64,000 nucleotides of DNA from AP-15 sp963814865 (GTDB lineage: Bacteria > Pseudomonadota > Alphaproteobacteria > ATCC43930 > CGMCC-115725), in contig CAWFEN010000004.1 in assembly GCA_963814865.1 (NCBI GenBank), forward strand, positions 62,001-126,000. Direction: 5' to 3'. The notes beneath the pieces are model-generated. The model worked only from the letters and a program-made list of their open reading frames with translations. It had not been told where the DNA came from and made no database searches. Positions 29,840 to 39,099 of the stretch are shown here, piece by piece. The position numbers and the translations under genes are program-made. Each line of letters starts with the position of its first letter. Position 1 is the first letter of the stretch.

Positions 29840-30205
29840 ATGGAAAGCCTGCTCCGCGAATATTTCCCGATCCTCGTCTTCCTGGCGATCGCCGGCGCGA
29901 TCGCCGTGGCAATGGTCGCGGGGTCGGTGGTCGTCGCGCGCCAGCGGCCCGACAGCGAGAAGCTGTCGCCTTATGAATGCGGCTTCGAGCCGTTCGAGGA
30001 TGCCCGCATCCGCTTTGACGTCCGTTATTATCTGGTCGCGATCCTGTTCATCATCTTCGATCTCGAAGTCGCTTTTCTGTTCCCGTGGGCGGTGTCGCTC
30101 GGCGACGTCGGCCTGTTCGGCTTTTGGTCGATGATGGTCTTCCTCGGCGTCCTGACCGTCGGCTTCATCTATGAGTGGCACAAGGGAGCACTGGAATGGG
30201 AGTGA
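29840..30205 (+). CDS. nuoA: NADH-quinone oxidoreductase subunit A
   Basis: Membrane subunit of respiratory complex I. Its 121 residues form three hydrophobic helices (FPILVFLAIAGAIAVAMVAG, VRYYLVAILFIIFDLEVAFL, FWSMMVFLGVLTVGFIYEW). The loop SEKLSPYECGFEPFEDARIR is the family signature, with the conserved Cys in ECGFEP. First gene of the 14-gene nuo set; its end overlaps the start of nuoB. Confidence 0.97.
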   Translation: MESLLREYFPILVFLAIAGAIAVAMVAGSVVVARQRPDSEKLSPYECGFEPFEDARIRFDVRYYLVAILFIIFDLEVAFLFPWAVSLGDVGLFGFWSMMVFLGVLTVGFIYEWHKGALEWE

Positions 30206-30735
30206 TCGAGGCGCCCGCCCGCCAGATCCCAGCCGGCGCGCAGAACCTGCTGCTCCGGGCCGCTACCGAGGAGGTTCAGGACAAAGGCTTCGTCGTCGCC
30301 AGGCTCGACGATCTCTTCAACTGGGCGCGCAGCGGATCGCTGTGGCCAATGACCTTCGGGCTCGCCTGCTGCGCCGTCGAGATGATGCACACCGGCGCCA
30401 GCCGCTATGACCTCGACCGTTTCGGCGTGGTCTTCCGCGCGAGCCCGCGGCAGGCCGACGTCATGATCGTCGCCGGCACCCTGTGCAACAAGATGGCGCC
30501 GGCATTGCGCAAGGTCTACGACCAGATGGCCGAGCCGCGCTGGGTCATCTCGATGGGCTCCTGCGCCAATGGCGGCGGCTATTATCATTACTCCTACTCG
30601 GTCGTACGGGGCTGCGACCGGATCGTGCCGGTCGATGTCTATGTGCCGGGTTGCCCGCCGACGGCGGAGGCGCTGCTCTACGGCATCCTCCTGCTGCAGA
30701 AAAAGATCAGACGTACCCGCAACTTCGTCCGCTAG
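30196..30735 (+). CDS. nuoB: NADH-quinone oxidoreductase subunit B
   Basis: Carries the terminal iron-sulfur cluster N2 of complex I, next to the quinone site. Ligand cysteines are visible in TFGLACCAVEMMHTGASRYD, ISMGSCANGGGYYHYSYSVV and VDVYVPGCPPTAEALLYGI. ATG 30196, ten bases inside nuoA, gives 179 residues beginning MGVIEAP. An upstream GTG at 30175 gives an atypical extension and is less likely. Confidence 0.96.
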   Translation: MGVIEAPARQIPAGAQNLLLRAATEEVQDKGFVVARLDDLFNWARSGSLWPMTFGLACCAVEMMHTGASRYDLDRFGVVFRASPRQADVMIVAGTLCNKMAPALRKVYDQMAEPRWVISMGSCANGGGYYHYSYSVVRGCDRIVPVDVYVPGCPPTAEALLYGILLLQKKIRRTRNFVR

Positions 30736-30743
30736 CCCGGCCA

Positions 30744-31379
30744 ATGGAACAGCGACTGGAAGCCCTCGCCGAACATGTTTCGGCGGCATTGCCCGATGCG
30801 GTGATCGCGACCGAGATCCGCCACGGTGAGCTGTGCCTCCGGATCGAGCGCGACGCGCTGCCCCGCATCCTCGCCTTTCTGCGCGACGATGCGAAATGCC
30901 GTTTCAGCGTGCTCTGCGACGTCTGCGGGGTCGATTATCCCGATCGGGAACGGCGCTTCGAGGTCGTCTACAACCTGCTCAGCATGACCCTCAACCAGCG
31001 CATCCGGGTCAAAGTCGAGATCGGCGAGGAAGAACCGGTGCCGTCGGCCGTCGAGCTGTTCAGCAGCGCCGGCTGGTGGGAGCGCGAAGCCTGGGATTTG
31101 TTCGGGATCTATTTCGCCGACAATCCCGACCTGCGCCGCATCCTGACCGATTACGGCTTTGACGGCCATCCGCTGCGCAAGGATTTTCCGCTGACCGGCT
31201 ATGTCGAGATGCGCTACGACGAGGAGCAGAAGCGCGTCGTCTACGACCCGGTTCGTCTGCAGCAGGAGTTCCGGACCTTCGATTTCCTGTCGCCCTGGGA
31301 AGGCATGGACACGATCCTCCCCGGCGATGAGAAGGCCGGTTCGGCCGCGAGCGCGGCCCCGCAAGAGGGCGGCGGATGA
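30744..31379 (+). CDS. nuoC: NADH-quinone oxidoreductase subunit C
   Basis: Peripheral-arm subunit of complex I, 30 kDa family. In 211 residues the signature WWEREAWDLFGIYFADNPDL and the following YGFDGHPLRKDFPLTGYVEM are present near 107-155. The end after WEGMDTILPGD is a short low-complexity tail. Separate from nuoD, unlike the NuoCD fusion of E. coli; its stop overlaps the nuoD start. Confidence 0.96.
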   Translation: MEQRLEALAEHVSAALPDAVIATEIRHGELCLRIERDALPRILAFLRDDAKCRFSVLCDVCGVDYPDRERRFEVVYNLLSMTLNQRIRVKVEIGEEEPVPSAVELFSSAGWWEREAWDLFGIYFADNPDLRRILTDYGFDGHPLRKDFPLTGYVEMRYDEEQKRVVYDPVRLQQEFRTFDFLSPWEGMDTILPGDEKAGSAASAAPQEGGG

Positions 31380-32590
31380 GCGAGCCGCGGCCGACGGCGG
31401 AAAGCGAGCTGGAAGGCCCGCCGCGCATCAAGAATTTCATGATGAATTTCGGACCGCAGCACCCGGCGGCGCACGGCGTGATGCGGCTCGTGCTCGAAAT
31501 GGACGGCGAAATCATCGAGCGCGCCGATCCGCATATCGGCCTGCTGCACCGCGGCACCGAAAAGCTGATCGAATACAAGACCTATCTGCAGGCGATCCCT
31601 TATTTCGATCGGCTCGATTATGTCTCGCCGATGTGCCAGGAGCATGCCTTTGCGCTCGCCGTCGAGAAATTGCTGGGGATCACGCCGCCGCCGCGCGCCC
31701 AATACATTCGGGTGCTGTTCGCCGAGATCACCCGCATCCTGAACCATCTGCTGTGCGTCTGCGCGTTCGGGCTCGATGTCGGGGCGATCACCCCGTTCCT
31801 GTGGGGCTTCGAGGAGCGCGAGCGGCTGATGGAGTTCTACGAGCGCGCCTCGGGCGCGCGCATGCACGCCAATTATTTCCGTCCGGGCGGTGTCCATCTC
31901 GATCTGCCGGCCGGCCTCACCGACGACATCCTGGCGTTCTGCGACACCTTTCCGCGCACCATCGACGATATCGAGCGGATCCTGACCGAGAACCGCATCC
32001 TCAAGCAGCGCAGCGTCGATATCGGGGTGGCGACCGCCGCGCAGGCTGCCGATTGGGGCTTTTCCGGGCCGATGCTGCGCGGCTCGGGCGTCGCCTGGGA
32101 TCTGCGCCGGGCGCAGCCCTACGATGTCTACGACAAGATCGAGTTCGACGTGCCGATCGGCAAGAACGGCAATTCCTACGACCGCTATCTGGTGCGGATC
32201 GAGGAGATGCGGCAATCGGTCCGCATCATCAGGCAGGCGATCGCGCAGATGCCGCAGGGGCCGGTCAAGGTCGACGACCGCAAGGTGGCGCCGCCGCCGC
32301 GGGCCGAGATGAAGAGCTCGATGGAAGCGCTGATCCATCATTTCAAGCTCTACACCGAGGGCTATCACGTCCCGGCCGGCGAGACCTACACGGCGGTCGA
32401 GGCGCCAAAAGGCGAGTTCGGCGTCTATCTCGTCGCCGACGGCACCAACCGGCCCTATCGCTGCAAGATCCGGGCGCCGGGCTTCGCCTTTTTGCAGGCC
32501 GCCGATTTCATGTGCCGCGGTCACATGCTGGCCGATGTCGTCGCGATCATCGGCTCGATGGACATCGTCTTCGGCGAGGTCGACCGATGA
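31376..32590 (+). CDS. nuoD: NADH-quinone oxidoreductase subunit D
   Basis: The 49-kDa subunit of complex I, which forms the quinone pocket with NuoB. The N-terminal FGPQHPAAHGVMRLVLEMDG and RADPHIGLLHRGTEKLIEYK, with the quinone-site His, are near residues 25-65, and the family C-terminus MDIVFGEVDR is intact. Length 404. The start codon is in ATGAGCG, overlapping nuoC by four bases; nuoE overlaps its end the same way. Confidence 0.97.
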   Translation: MSEPRPTAESELEGPPRIKNFMMNFGPQHPAAHGVMRLVLEMDGEIIERADPHIGLLHRGTEKLIEYKTYLQAIPYFDRLDYVSPMCQEHAFALAVEKLLGITPPPRAQYIRVLFAEITRILNHLLCVCAFGLDVGAITPFLWGFEERERLMEFYERASGARMHANYFRPGGVHLDLPAGLTDDILAFCDTFPRTIDDIERILTENRILKQRSVDIGVATAAQAADWGFSGPMLRGSGVAWDLRRAQPYDVYDKIEFDVPIGKNGNSYDRYLVRIEEMRQSVRIIRQAIAQMPQGPVKVDDRKVAPPPRAEMKSSMEALIHHFKLYTEGYHVPAGETYTAVEAPKGEFGVYLVADGTNRPYRCKIRAPGFAFLQAADFMCRGHMLADVVAIIGSMDIVFGEVDR

Positions 32591-33207
32591 GCGCGCCGCT
32601 CGAATCGACGGCATTCGAGCAGCCGGCGAGCTTCGGATTCACCGCCGAAAATCGCACACGCGCCGAGGCGCACATCGCCAAATACCCGCCGGGGCGCCAG
32701 GCGAGCGCAGTCCTGCCGCTGTTGGACCTGGCGCAGCGCCAGCACGGCGGGTGGCTGCCGCGGGCGGCGATGGACCATGTGGCGGCAATGCTCGGCATGG
32801 CGCCGATCCGGGTCTATGAGGTCGCGAGCTTTTACACGATGTTCAATCTGCGGCCGGTCGGGCGCTGGCTGCTGCAGGCCTGCACGACGACGCCGTGCTG
32901 GCTGCGCGGCTCCGACGCGGTGGTTGCGGCCTGCGAGAGAAAGCTCGGCATCGGCATCGGCGGCAGCACCGCGGACGGCCTCTTCAGCCTGATCGAGGTC
33001 GAATGCCTGGGGGCCTGCGTCAACGCGCCGATCTTGCAGGTCAACGACGATTTCTACGAGGATCTCGACGGGCCGGCGACCGAGGCGCTGCTCGACGCGC
33101 TGCGCGACGGGCATCCGCCATCGCCCGGCTCGGTCATCGGCCGGCACGGCTCCGAGCCGGTCGGCGGCCGCACCACGCTGCTCGGGTCTGCCGGCGATCA
33201 GGGGTGA
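32587..33207 (+). CDS. nuoE: NADH-quinone oxidoreductase subunit E
   Basis: The 24-kDa thioredoxin-fold subunit carrying a [2Fe-2S] cluster. The four ligands lie in CTTTPCWLRG and ECLGACVNAP. The helical N-terminus IAKYPPGRQASAVLPLLDLA and VYEVASFYTMFNLRPVGRW are typical. At 206 residues it is normal. It overlaps nuoD by four bases, with nuoF ten bases downstream. Confidence 0.96.
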   Translation: MSAPLESTAFEQPASFGFTAENRTRAEAHIAKYPPGRQASAVLPLLDLAQRQHGGWLPRAAMDHVAAMLGMAPIRVYEVASFYTMFNLRPVGRWLLQACTTTPCWLRGSDAVVAACERKLGIGIGGSTADGLFSLIEVECLGACVNAPILQVNDDFYEDLDGPATEALLDALRDGHPPSPGSVIGRHGSEPVGGRTTLLGSAGDQG

Positions 33208-33217
33208 GAGGACGCAC

Positions 33218-34507
33218 ATGCTTGCCGACCAGGACCGCATCTTCACCAACCTCTACGGCCAGGACGATTGGCGGCTCGCCGGGGCGCGGCGGCGCGGCGA
33301 CTGGGACGGCACCAGGGATCTGATCCTCAAGGGCCGCGACTGGATCGTCGATCAGGTCAAGCAATCGGGGCTGCGCGGGCGTGGCGGCGCCGGCTTTCCG
33401 ACCGGTCTCAAATGGTCGTTCATGCCGAAGCAGAGCGACCACCCGTGCTATCTCGTCGTCAATGCCGACGAGAGCGAGCCCGGCACCTGCAAGGACCGCG
33501 ACATCCTGCGCTGGGACCCGCACAAGCTGCTCGAAGGCTGCCTGCTGGCCGGGGTCGGGATGGGGGTCAGCGCCTGCTACATCTACATCCGCGGCGAGTT
33601 CTACAACGAGGCGCAGAATTTGCAGACGGCGATCGACGAAGCCTACGACGCGGGTCTTCTCGGCAAGAACGCCTGCGGCTCGGGCTACGACATGGAGCTC
33701 TGCCTGCACCGCGGCGCCGGCGCCTATATCTGCGGCGAGGAGACCGGGCTGCTCGAAAGCCTCGAAGGGCGCAAGGGCCAGCCCCGGCTGAAGCCGCCGT
33801 TTCCGGCCGCAGTCGGCCTCTACGGCTGCCCGAGCACGGTCAACAATGTCGAGACGATCGCGGTGTCGCCGGCAATCCTGAAGCGCGGCGCCGCCTGGTT
33901 TGCCGGGATCGGCCGGCCGCGCAACACCGGCACCAAGATCTTCTGCATCTCCGGCCATGTCGAGCAGCCCTGCAACGTCGAGGAGGCGATGAGCATCCCG
34001 CTGAAGGAGCTGGTCGAGCGGCATGCCGGCGGGGTGCGCGGCGGCTGGGACAACCTGCTGGCGATCATCCCGGGCGGTTCCTCGGTGCCGGTGCTGCCGA
34101 AATCGATCTGCGACGACGTGCTGATGGATTTCGACAGCCTGCAGGCGGTCAAGAGCGGGCTCGGCACCGCCGCCGTCATCGTCATGGACAAATCGACCGA
34201 CATCGTCAAAGCGATCGCCCGGCTGTCGAAATTCTACAAGCATGAGAGCTGCGGCCAGTGCACGCCGTGCCGTGAAGGCTTGGGCTGGGTGTGGCGGGTC
34301 ATGGAGCGCATGGTCGAGGGCGATGCCTCGGTGGCGGAGATCGATACCCTGCTCGACGTCTCCTACGAAATCGAAGGTCACACGATCTGCGCGCTGGCCG
34401 ATGGCGCCGCCTGGCCGGTGCAGGGGCTGATCCGTCATTTCCGCCCGGAAATGGAGCGGCGCATCGCCGAATACCGCGCCGCCGCGGCGCAGCAGCGGGC
34501 GGCCTGA
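33218..34507 (+). CDS. nuoF: NADH-quinone oxidoreductase subunit F
   Basis: The 51-kDa subunit that binds NADH, FMN and a [4Fe-4S] cluster. The glycine-rich nucleotide motif GLRGRGGAGFPTGLKW is near residues 50-65, ICGEETGLLESLEGRKGQPR near 170, and the cluster ligands are in SCGQCTPCREG with a later Cys. Length 429. nuoG starts two bases after its stop. Confidence 0.97.
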   Translation: MLADQDRIFTNLYGQDDWRLAGARRRGDWDGTRDLILKGRDWIVDQVKQSGLRGRGGAGFPTGLKWSFMPKQSDHPCYLVVNADESEPGTCKDRDILRWDPHKLLEGCLLAGVGMGVSACYIYIRGEFYNEAQNLQTAIDEAYDAGLLGKNACGSGYDMELCLHRGAGAYICGEETGLLESLEGRKGQPRLKPPFPAAVGLYGCPSTVNNVETIAVSPAILKRGAAWFAGIGRPRNTGTKIFCISGHVEQPCNVEEAMSIPLKELVERHAGGVRGGWDNLLAIIPGGSSVPVLPKSICDDVLMDFDSLQAVKSGLGTAAVIVMDKSTDIVKAIARLSKFYKHESCGQCTPCREGLGWVWRVMERMVEGDASVAEIDTLLDVSYEIEGHTICALADGAAWPVQGLIRHFRPEMERRIAEYRAAAAQQRAA

Positions 34508-34508
34508 C

Positions 34509-36578
34509 ATGCCGAAGCTGACGATCGACGGCGACGAAATCGAGGTGCCGGCGGGCACGACGATCCTGCAGGCCTGCGAGCATGCCGGGATCGAGGTCGC
34601 CCATTTCTGCTTTCACGAGCGGCTGGCGATTGCCGGAAATTGCCGGATGTGTCTCGTCGAAGTAGAGAAATCGCCAAAGCCGATCGCCTCCTGCGCGATG
34701 CCGGTCGGCGACGGCATGGTGGTCCACACGAAATCGCCAAAGGCGGTCAAGGCGCGCAAGGGGGTGATGGAGTTCCTGCTGATCAACCACCCGCTCGACT
34801 GCCCGATCTGCGACCAGGGCGGCGAGTGCGATCTGCAGGATCAGGCGATGGCCTACGGCTTCGACCGCGGCCGGTTCGAGGAGAGCAAGCGCGCGGTGCG
34901 CGACAAGGATTTCGGCCCGCTGGTCGAGACCCACATGACCCGCTGCATCCATTGCACGCGCTGCATCCGCTTTCTGACCGAGATCGCCGGCGTCGAGGAG
35001 CTCGGCGCCACCGGGCGCGGCGAGGACATGGAGATCGGCACCTATATCGAGCGTGCGCTCTCTTCCGAGCTGTCGGCCAACATCATCGACCTGTGCCCGG
35101 TCGGCGCCCTGACCTCGAAGCCCTACGCCTTCATGGCCCGGCCCTGGGAGCTGACCAAGACCGAATCGGTCGATGTTTTCGACGCAGTCGGCAGCAATAT
35201 CCGGATCGACGCGCGCGACGGGCAGGTGCTGCGGGTGCTGCCGCGGCTGAACGAAGCCGTCAACGAGGAGTGGATCTCGGACAAGACGCGCTACGCTGTC
35301 GACGGCCTGCGGCGCCGGCGGCTCGACCGCCCCTATGCCGGCCGCGACGGCAAGCGCGCGGTCGAGTGGCGCGAAGCCCTCGATCTCGTCGCCGATAGGC
35401 TGCGGGCGGTGCCGGGCGAGCGCATCGCCGCGATCGCGGGCGATCTCGTCGACGCCGAGGCGATGTTTGCGCTCAAGGAGTTGATGGCCGGTCTCGGTGC
35501 GGCGAGCCTCGACTGCCGGCAGGACGGCGCCAGGCTCGATCCGGGTTGCCGCGCCGGCTACCTGTTCAACACGACGATCGCCGGGATCGAGCAGGCCGAT
35601 GCCTGCCTGCTGATCGGCACCGACCCGCGCCGGGAAGCGCCGCTCGTCAACGCCCGGTTGCGCAAGCGCCACCTCCAGGGCGGGTTTGCCGTAGCCGCAA
35701 TCGGCCCCGTGCTCGATCCGACCTTTCCGGTCGAGATGCTGGGCGAGGGCGGCGGCACCCTCGCCGCGCTCGCCGCCGGCGACCACCCTTGGGCGGCGCG
35801 GCTGCACGATGCGAAAAACCCGATGATCGTGCTGGGGCAGGGGGCGCTTGCCCGCCCGGATGGCGGGCGCGTGCTGGCCGCGGCACGCGCGATCGCCGAC
35901 AGCTGCGGGCTCGTGCGCGACGACTGGAACGGGTTCAACGTGCTGCACCGGGCCGCTGCGCGCGTCGGCGGTCTCGACCTCGGCTTTGTGCCGGGACCCG
36001 GCGGGCGCGACGTTGCCGGCATCCTCGCCGGCTGCCGATCGGGCGATATCGAGATCCTCTACCTGCTCGGCGCCGACGAGCTCGATACGAGCGATTTCGG
36101 TTCGGCCTTCGTGATCTATCAGGGGCATCACGGCGATCGTGGGGCACAGCGCGCCGACGTCGTCCTGCCCGGCGCCGCCTACACCGAGAAGGACGGCACC
36201 TACGTCAATACCGAAGGGCGCGTGCAGCTCACGCATCGGGCGGTTTTTCCGCCCGGTGAAGCGCGCGAGGACTGGACGATCCTGCGGGCTCTGTCGGGCG
36301 CCCTCGGCCGGCCGCTGCCGTTTGATTCGCTGGCGCAGCTGCGGCGACGCATGCGGCAGGCCTGTCCGAACCTGGCCGATACCGATCAGGTGACGCGCGC
36401 GGCGTGGGGGCGGTTCGGCGAGGAAGGCCCGGTCGATCCAGCCCCGTTCGCCTATCCGACAGCGGATTTCTATCGCACCGACCCGATCAGCCGGGCCAGC
36501 CCGACGATGGCCGAGTGCAGCGCCGCCTTTGCCGGGGAACGGCAGCCGGCGCCGGCGCGGAACCGCACATATGCCTAG
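34509..36578 (+). CDS. nuoG: NADH-quinone oxidoreductase subunit G
   Basis: The 75-kDa subunit holding a chain of Fe-S clusters. The N-terminal [2Fe-2S] ferredoxin motif is CFHERLAIAGNCRMC with a later Cys. The His-ligated cluster lies in HPLDCPICDQGGECDLQDQA and the next in CIHCTRCIRF with a distant Cys (NIIDLCPVGALTSK). The rest is a molybdopterin-oxidoreductase-like fold without a cofactor. It has 689 residues, normal for alphaproteobacteria and shorter than E. coli. Its end overlaps nuoH by eight bases. Confidence 0.97.
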   Translation: MPKLTIDGDEIEVPAGTTILQACEHAGIEVAHFCFHERLAIAGNCRMCLVEVEKSPKPIASCAMPVGDGMVVHTKSPKAVKARKGVMEFLLINHPLDCPICDQGGECDLQDQAMAYGFDRGRFEESKRAVRDKDFGPLVETHMTRCIHCTRCIRFLTEIAGVEELGATGRGEDMEIGTYIERALSSELSANIIDLCPVGALTSKPYAFMARPWELTKTESVDVFDAVGSNIRIDARDGQVLRVLPRLNEAVNEEWISDKTRYAVDGLRRRRLDRPYAGRDGKRAVEWREALDLVADRLRAVPGERIAAIAGDLVDAEAMFALKELMAGLGAASLDCRQDGARLDPGCRAGYLFNTTIAGIEQADACLLIGTDPRREAPLVNARLRKRHLQGGFAVAAIGPVLDPTFPVEMLGEGGGTLAALAAGDHPWAARLHDAKNPMIVLGQGALARPDGGRVLAAARAIADSCGLVRDDWNGFNVLHRAAARVGGLDLGFVPGPGGRDVAGILAGCRSGDIEILYLLGADELDTSDFGSAFVIYQGHHGDRGAQRADVVLPGAAYTEKDGTYVNTEGRVQLTHRAVFPPGEAREDWTILRALSGALGRPLPFDSLAQLRRRMRQACPNLADTDQVTRAAWGRFGEEGPVDPAPFAYPTADFYRTDPISRASPTMAECSAAFAGERQPAPARNRTYA

Positions 36579-37596
36579 CTTTTGGACGGGCTACGCCGGA
36601 GTGACGATCATCACCGTCGGCGAGGTGCTGGCGGTCGTCGTGCCGCTGCTGATAGCGATCGCCTACCTGACCTATGCCGAGCGCAAGGTGCTGGCGTTTT
36701 CACAGCTGCGCAAAGGGCCGAACGTCGTCGGCCCGTTCGGGCTGCTGCAGCCTTTTGCCGACGGGCTCAAGCTCCTCGTCAAGGAGACGGTGGTGCCGAG
36801 CGGGGCGAACCGGGTGGTGTTCATCATCGCGCCGATCGTCACCTTCACCCTGAGCCTTGCCGCCTGGGCGGTGATCCCGTTCGATCCCGGCGTGGCCGTC
36901 GCCAATATCAATGTCGGGATCCTCTATATCTTCGCGATCAGCTCGCTCGGCGTCTACGGCATCATCCTCGCCGGGTGGGCGTCGAACTCCCGCTACGCAT
37001 TTCTCGGTGCGCTGCGCTCGGCGGCGCAGATGGTCTCCTACGAGGTCGCGATCGGCTTTGTCCTGGTGACGGTGCTGATCTGTGTCGGCTCGCTCAATTT
37101 GAGCGACATCGTCGAGGCCCAGGCACGCGTACCGGTTTGGCATGCCTTCGCCTGGCCGCTGCTGCCGATGCTCGTGATCTTCTTCATCTCCGGTCTGGCC
37201 GAGACCAACCGCGCCCCGTTCGACGTGGTCGAGGGCGAGACCGAGCTGGTTGCCGGCTATTTCGTCGAATATTCGGCGATGGCGTTTGCCCTGTTCTACC
37301 TCGGCGAATACGGCAACATGATCCTGATGAGCGCGATGACGAGCGTGCTGTTTCTCGGCGGCTGGCTCGCCCCGTTCGGGATTGCACCCTTTACCTGGGT
37401 TCCGGGCCCGATCTGGTTCTTTCTCAAGATCGCATTCGTGCTGTTCTGTTTTCTGTGGGTGCGGGCGACGTTTCCGCGCTTTCGCTATGACCAGCTGATG
37501 CGGCTCGGCTGGAAGGTGTTTCTGCCGTTTTCGCTGGGCTGGCTGGTGCTGACGGCGGGCGTGCTGACCGCGGCCGGCTGGCTGCCGGCACCCTGA
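36571..37596 (+). CDS. nuoH: NADH-quinone oxidoreductase subunit H
   Basis: Membrane subunit at the junction with the quinone site. Its 341 residues contain eight or nine helices and the conserved acidic loop ETNRAPFDVVEGETELVAGY, plus AYLTYAERKVLAFSQLRKGP near residue 30. ATG 36571 sits inside the last codons of nuoG. No ribosome site of note. Confidence 0.97.
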   Translation: MPSFWTGYAGVTIITVGEVLAVVVPLLIAIAYLTYAERKVLAFSQLRKGPNVVGPFGLLQPFADGLKLLVKETVVPSGANRVVFIIAPIVTFTLSLAAWAVIPFDPGVAVANINVGILYIFAISSLGVYGIILAGWASNSRYAFLGALRSAAQMVSYEVAIGFVLVTVLICVGSLNLSDIVEAQARVPVWHAFAWPLLPMLVIFFISGLAETNRAPFDVVEGETELVAGYFVEYSAMAFALFYLGEYGNMILMSAMTSVLFLGGWLAPFGIAPFTWVPGPIWFFLKIAFVLFCFLWVRATFPRFRYDQLMRLGWKVFLPFSLGWLVLTAGVLTAAGWLPAP

Positions 37597-37625
37597 CCCG
37601 GACGAGCGCCGCGGAGGATCGATCG

Positions 37626-38114
37626 ATGGCTTTCCTGGAACGCAGCGCCCGCGGCCTGCTCTTGACCGAGCTGCTGTCGGGGCTGGCATTGACCCTGCGC
37701 TACATGTTCAAGCGCGCGGTCACCGTCAACTATCCCTATGAGAAGGGCCCGCTCAGCTCGCGGTTTCGCGGCGAGCACGCGCTGCGCCGCTATCCCAACG
37801 GCGAGGAGCGCTGCATTGCCTGCAAATTATGCGAGGCGATCTGCCCGGCCCTGGCGATCACGATCGAGGCGGAGCCGCGCGAAGACGGCAGCCGGCGCAC
37901 GACCCGCTACGACATCGACATGACGAAATGCATCTATTGCGGCTATTGCCAGGAGGCCTGCCCGGTCGATGCGATCGTCGAGGGGCCGAATTTCGAATTC
38001 GCCACCGAAACCCGCGAGGAGCTGTTCTACGACAAGACCAAGCTCCTGGAAAACGGCGACCGCTGGGAGGTCGAAATCGCCAAGAACCTGACCCTCGACG
38101 CCCCCTATCGGTGA
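37626..38114 (+). CDS. nuoI: NADH-quinone oxidoreductase subunit I
   Basis: Carries two [4Fe-4S] clusters (N6a and N6b) that lead electrons to N2. The ligand patterns CIACKLCEAICP and CIYCGYCQEACP lie near residues 60-71 and 99-110 of 162. The N-terminal amphipathic region is typical. It starts 29 bases after nuoH; GGAGG at 37613 is the likely ribosome site. Confidence 0.97.
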   Translation: MAFLERSARGLLLTELLSGLALTLRYMFKRAVTVNYPYEKGPLSSRFRGEHALRRYPNGEERCIACKLCEAICPALAITIEAEPREDGSRRTTRYDIDMTKCIYCGYCQEACPVDAIVEGPNFEFATETREELFYDKTKLLENGDRWEVEIAKNLTLDAPYR

Positions 38115-38169
38115 GACGCATGGGCAAGCTCCCCGCCGCAATCGCCCGCGGCCTTTCACGCGTGCTGCG

Positions 38170-38787
38170 ATGATCCTCCAGGCCATCCTCTTTTATATCT
38201 TTGCCGTGCTGGCGGTGGCGGCGGGGGCGCTCGTCGTTTCGGCCCGCAACCCGGTGCATTCGGTATTGTTCCTGATCCTCGCCTTCTTCAACACCGCCGG
38301 GCTGTTCCTGCTGATCGGGGCGGAGTTTCTGGCGATGATCCTGGTCATCGTCTATGTCGGGGCGGTTGCGGTGCTGTTTCTCTTTGTCGTGATGATGCTC
38401 GATATCGATTTCGACGAATTGCGCAGCGGGTTCGTGCGCTATCTGCCGGTCGGCGGTGCCGTCGGGCTGGTGCTGCTGGCCGAGCTCTTTGTCGTCATTT
38501 TCGGCTGGGAGATCGCTCCCGCTGGGCCGGGCTGGGCGGCCGCGTTGCCGGCCGGCGGCGTCGCGCTGACCAATACGCGCGCCCTCGGCGACGTGCTCTA
38601 CACGCGGTACCTGTTCGCGTTTCAGGTGGCCGGGCTGATCCTGCTGGTGGCCATGGTGGGCGCGATCGTGCTGACCCTGCGCCGGCGCGTCGATGTGCGC
38701 CGGCAGTCGATCGCGGCCCAGCTCGCGCGCACCCGCACGCAATCGGTCGAGGTGGTCAAGGTTCCGCTCGGCAGCGGAGTCCGGTGA
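38170..38787 (+). CDS. nuoJ: NADH-quinone oxidoreductase subunit J
   Basis: Membrane subunit with five helices, here 205 residues. The helix motif FLLIGAEFLAMILVIVYVGA, with the pi-bulge region of the family, is near residues 50-69, and NPVHSVLFLILAFFNTAGLF precedes it. The C-terminal tail is cytosolic and basic. There is a 55-base gap after nuoI; its stop overlaps nuoK by one base. Confidence 0.96.
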   Translation: MILQAILFYIFAVLAVAAGALVVSARNPVHSVLFLILAFFNTAGLFLLIGAEFLAMILVIVYVGAVAVLFLFVVMMLDIDFDELRSGFVRYLPVGGAVGLVLLAELFVVIFGWEIAPAGPGWAAALPAGGVALTNTRALGDVLYTRYLFAFQVAGLILLVAMVGAIVLTLRRRVDVRRQSIAAQLARTRTQSVEVVKVPLGSGVR

Positions 38788-39095
38788 TGGCGATCGGCCT
38801 CACCCATTACCTGACGGTTGCCGCGATCCTGTTCACGCTCGGCATCTTCGGCATCTTCCTCAACCGCAAGAACGTCATCATCATCCTGATGTCGATCGAG
38901 CTGATGCTGCTGGCCGTCAACATCAACTTCGTGGCCTTTTCGGTGTTTCTGAACGATATTGTCGGCCAGGCCTTTGCCATGTTCGTGCTGACCGTGGCGG
39001 CGGCGGAGGCGGCGATCGGGCTCGCCATCCTCGTCGTCTATTTCCGCAACCGCGGCACCATCCGGGTGGAAGACATCAACATGATGAAGGGCTGA
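38787..39095 (+). CDS. nuoK: NADH-quinone oxidoreductase subunit K
   Basis: Small three-helix membrane subunit, 102 residues. IIILMSIELMLLAVNINFVA contains the conserved Glu of the proton path, and the second Glu lies in VAAAEAAIGLAILVVYFRNR. ATG 38787 shares one base with the nuoJ stop; the GTG just before it gives one extra residue. Confidence 0.96.
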   Translation: MAIGLTHYLTVAAILFTLGIFGIFLNRKNVIIILMSIELMLLAVNINFVAFSVFLNDIVGQAFAMFVLTVAAAEAAIGLAILVVYFRNRGTIRVEDINMMKG

Positions 39096-39099
39096 GGCC

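Noticed and set aside
38120..38173. A 17-codon ATG frame between nuoI and nuoJ
   Set aside because: Very short, no ribosome site and no known family; probably chance.
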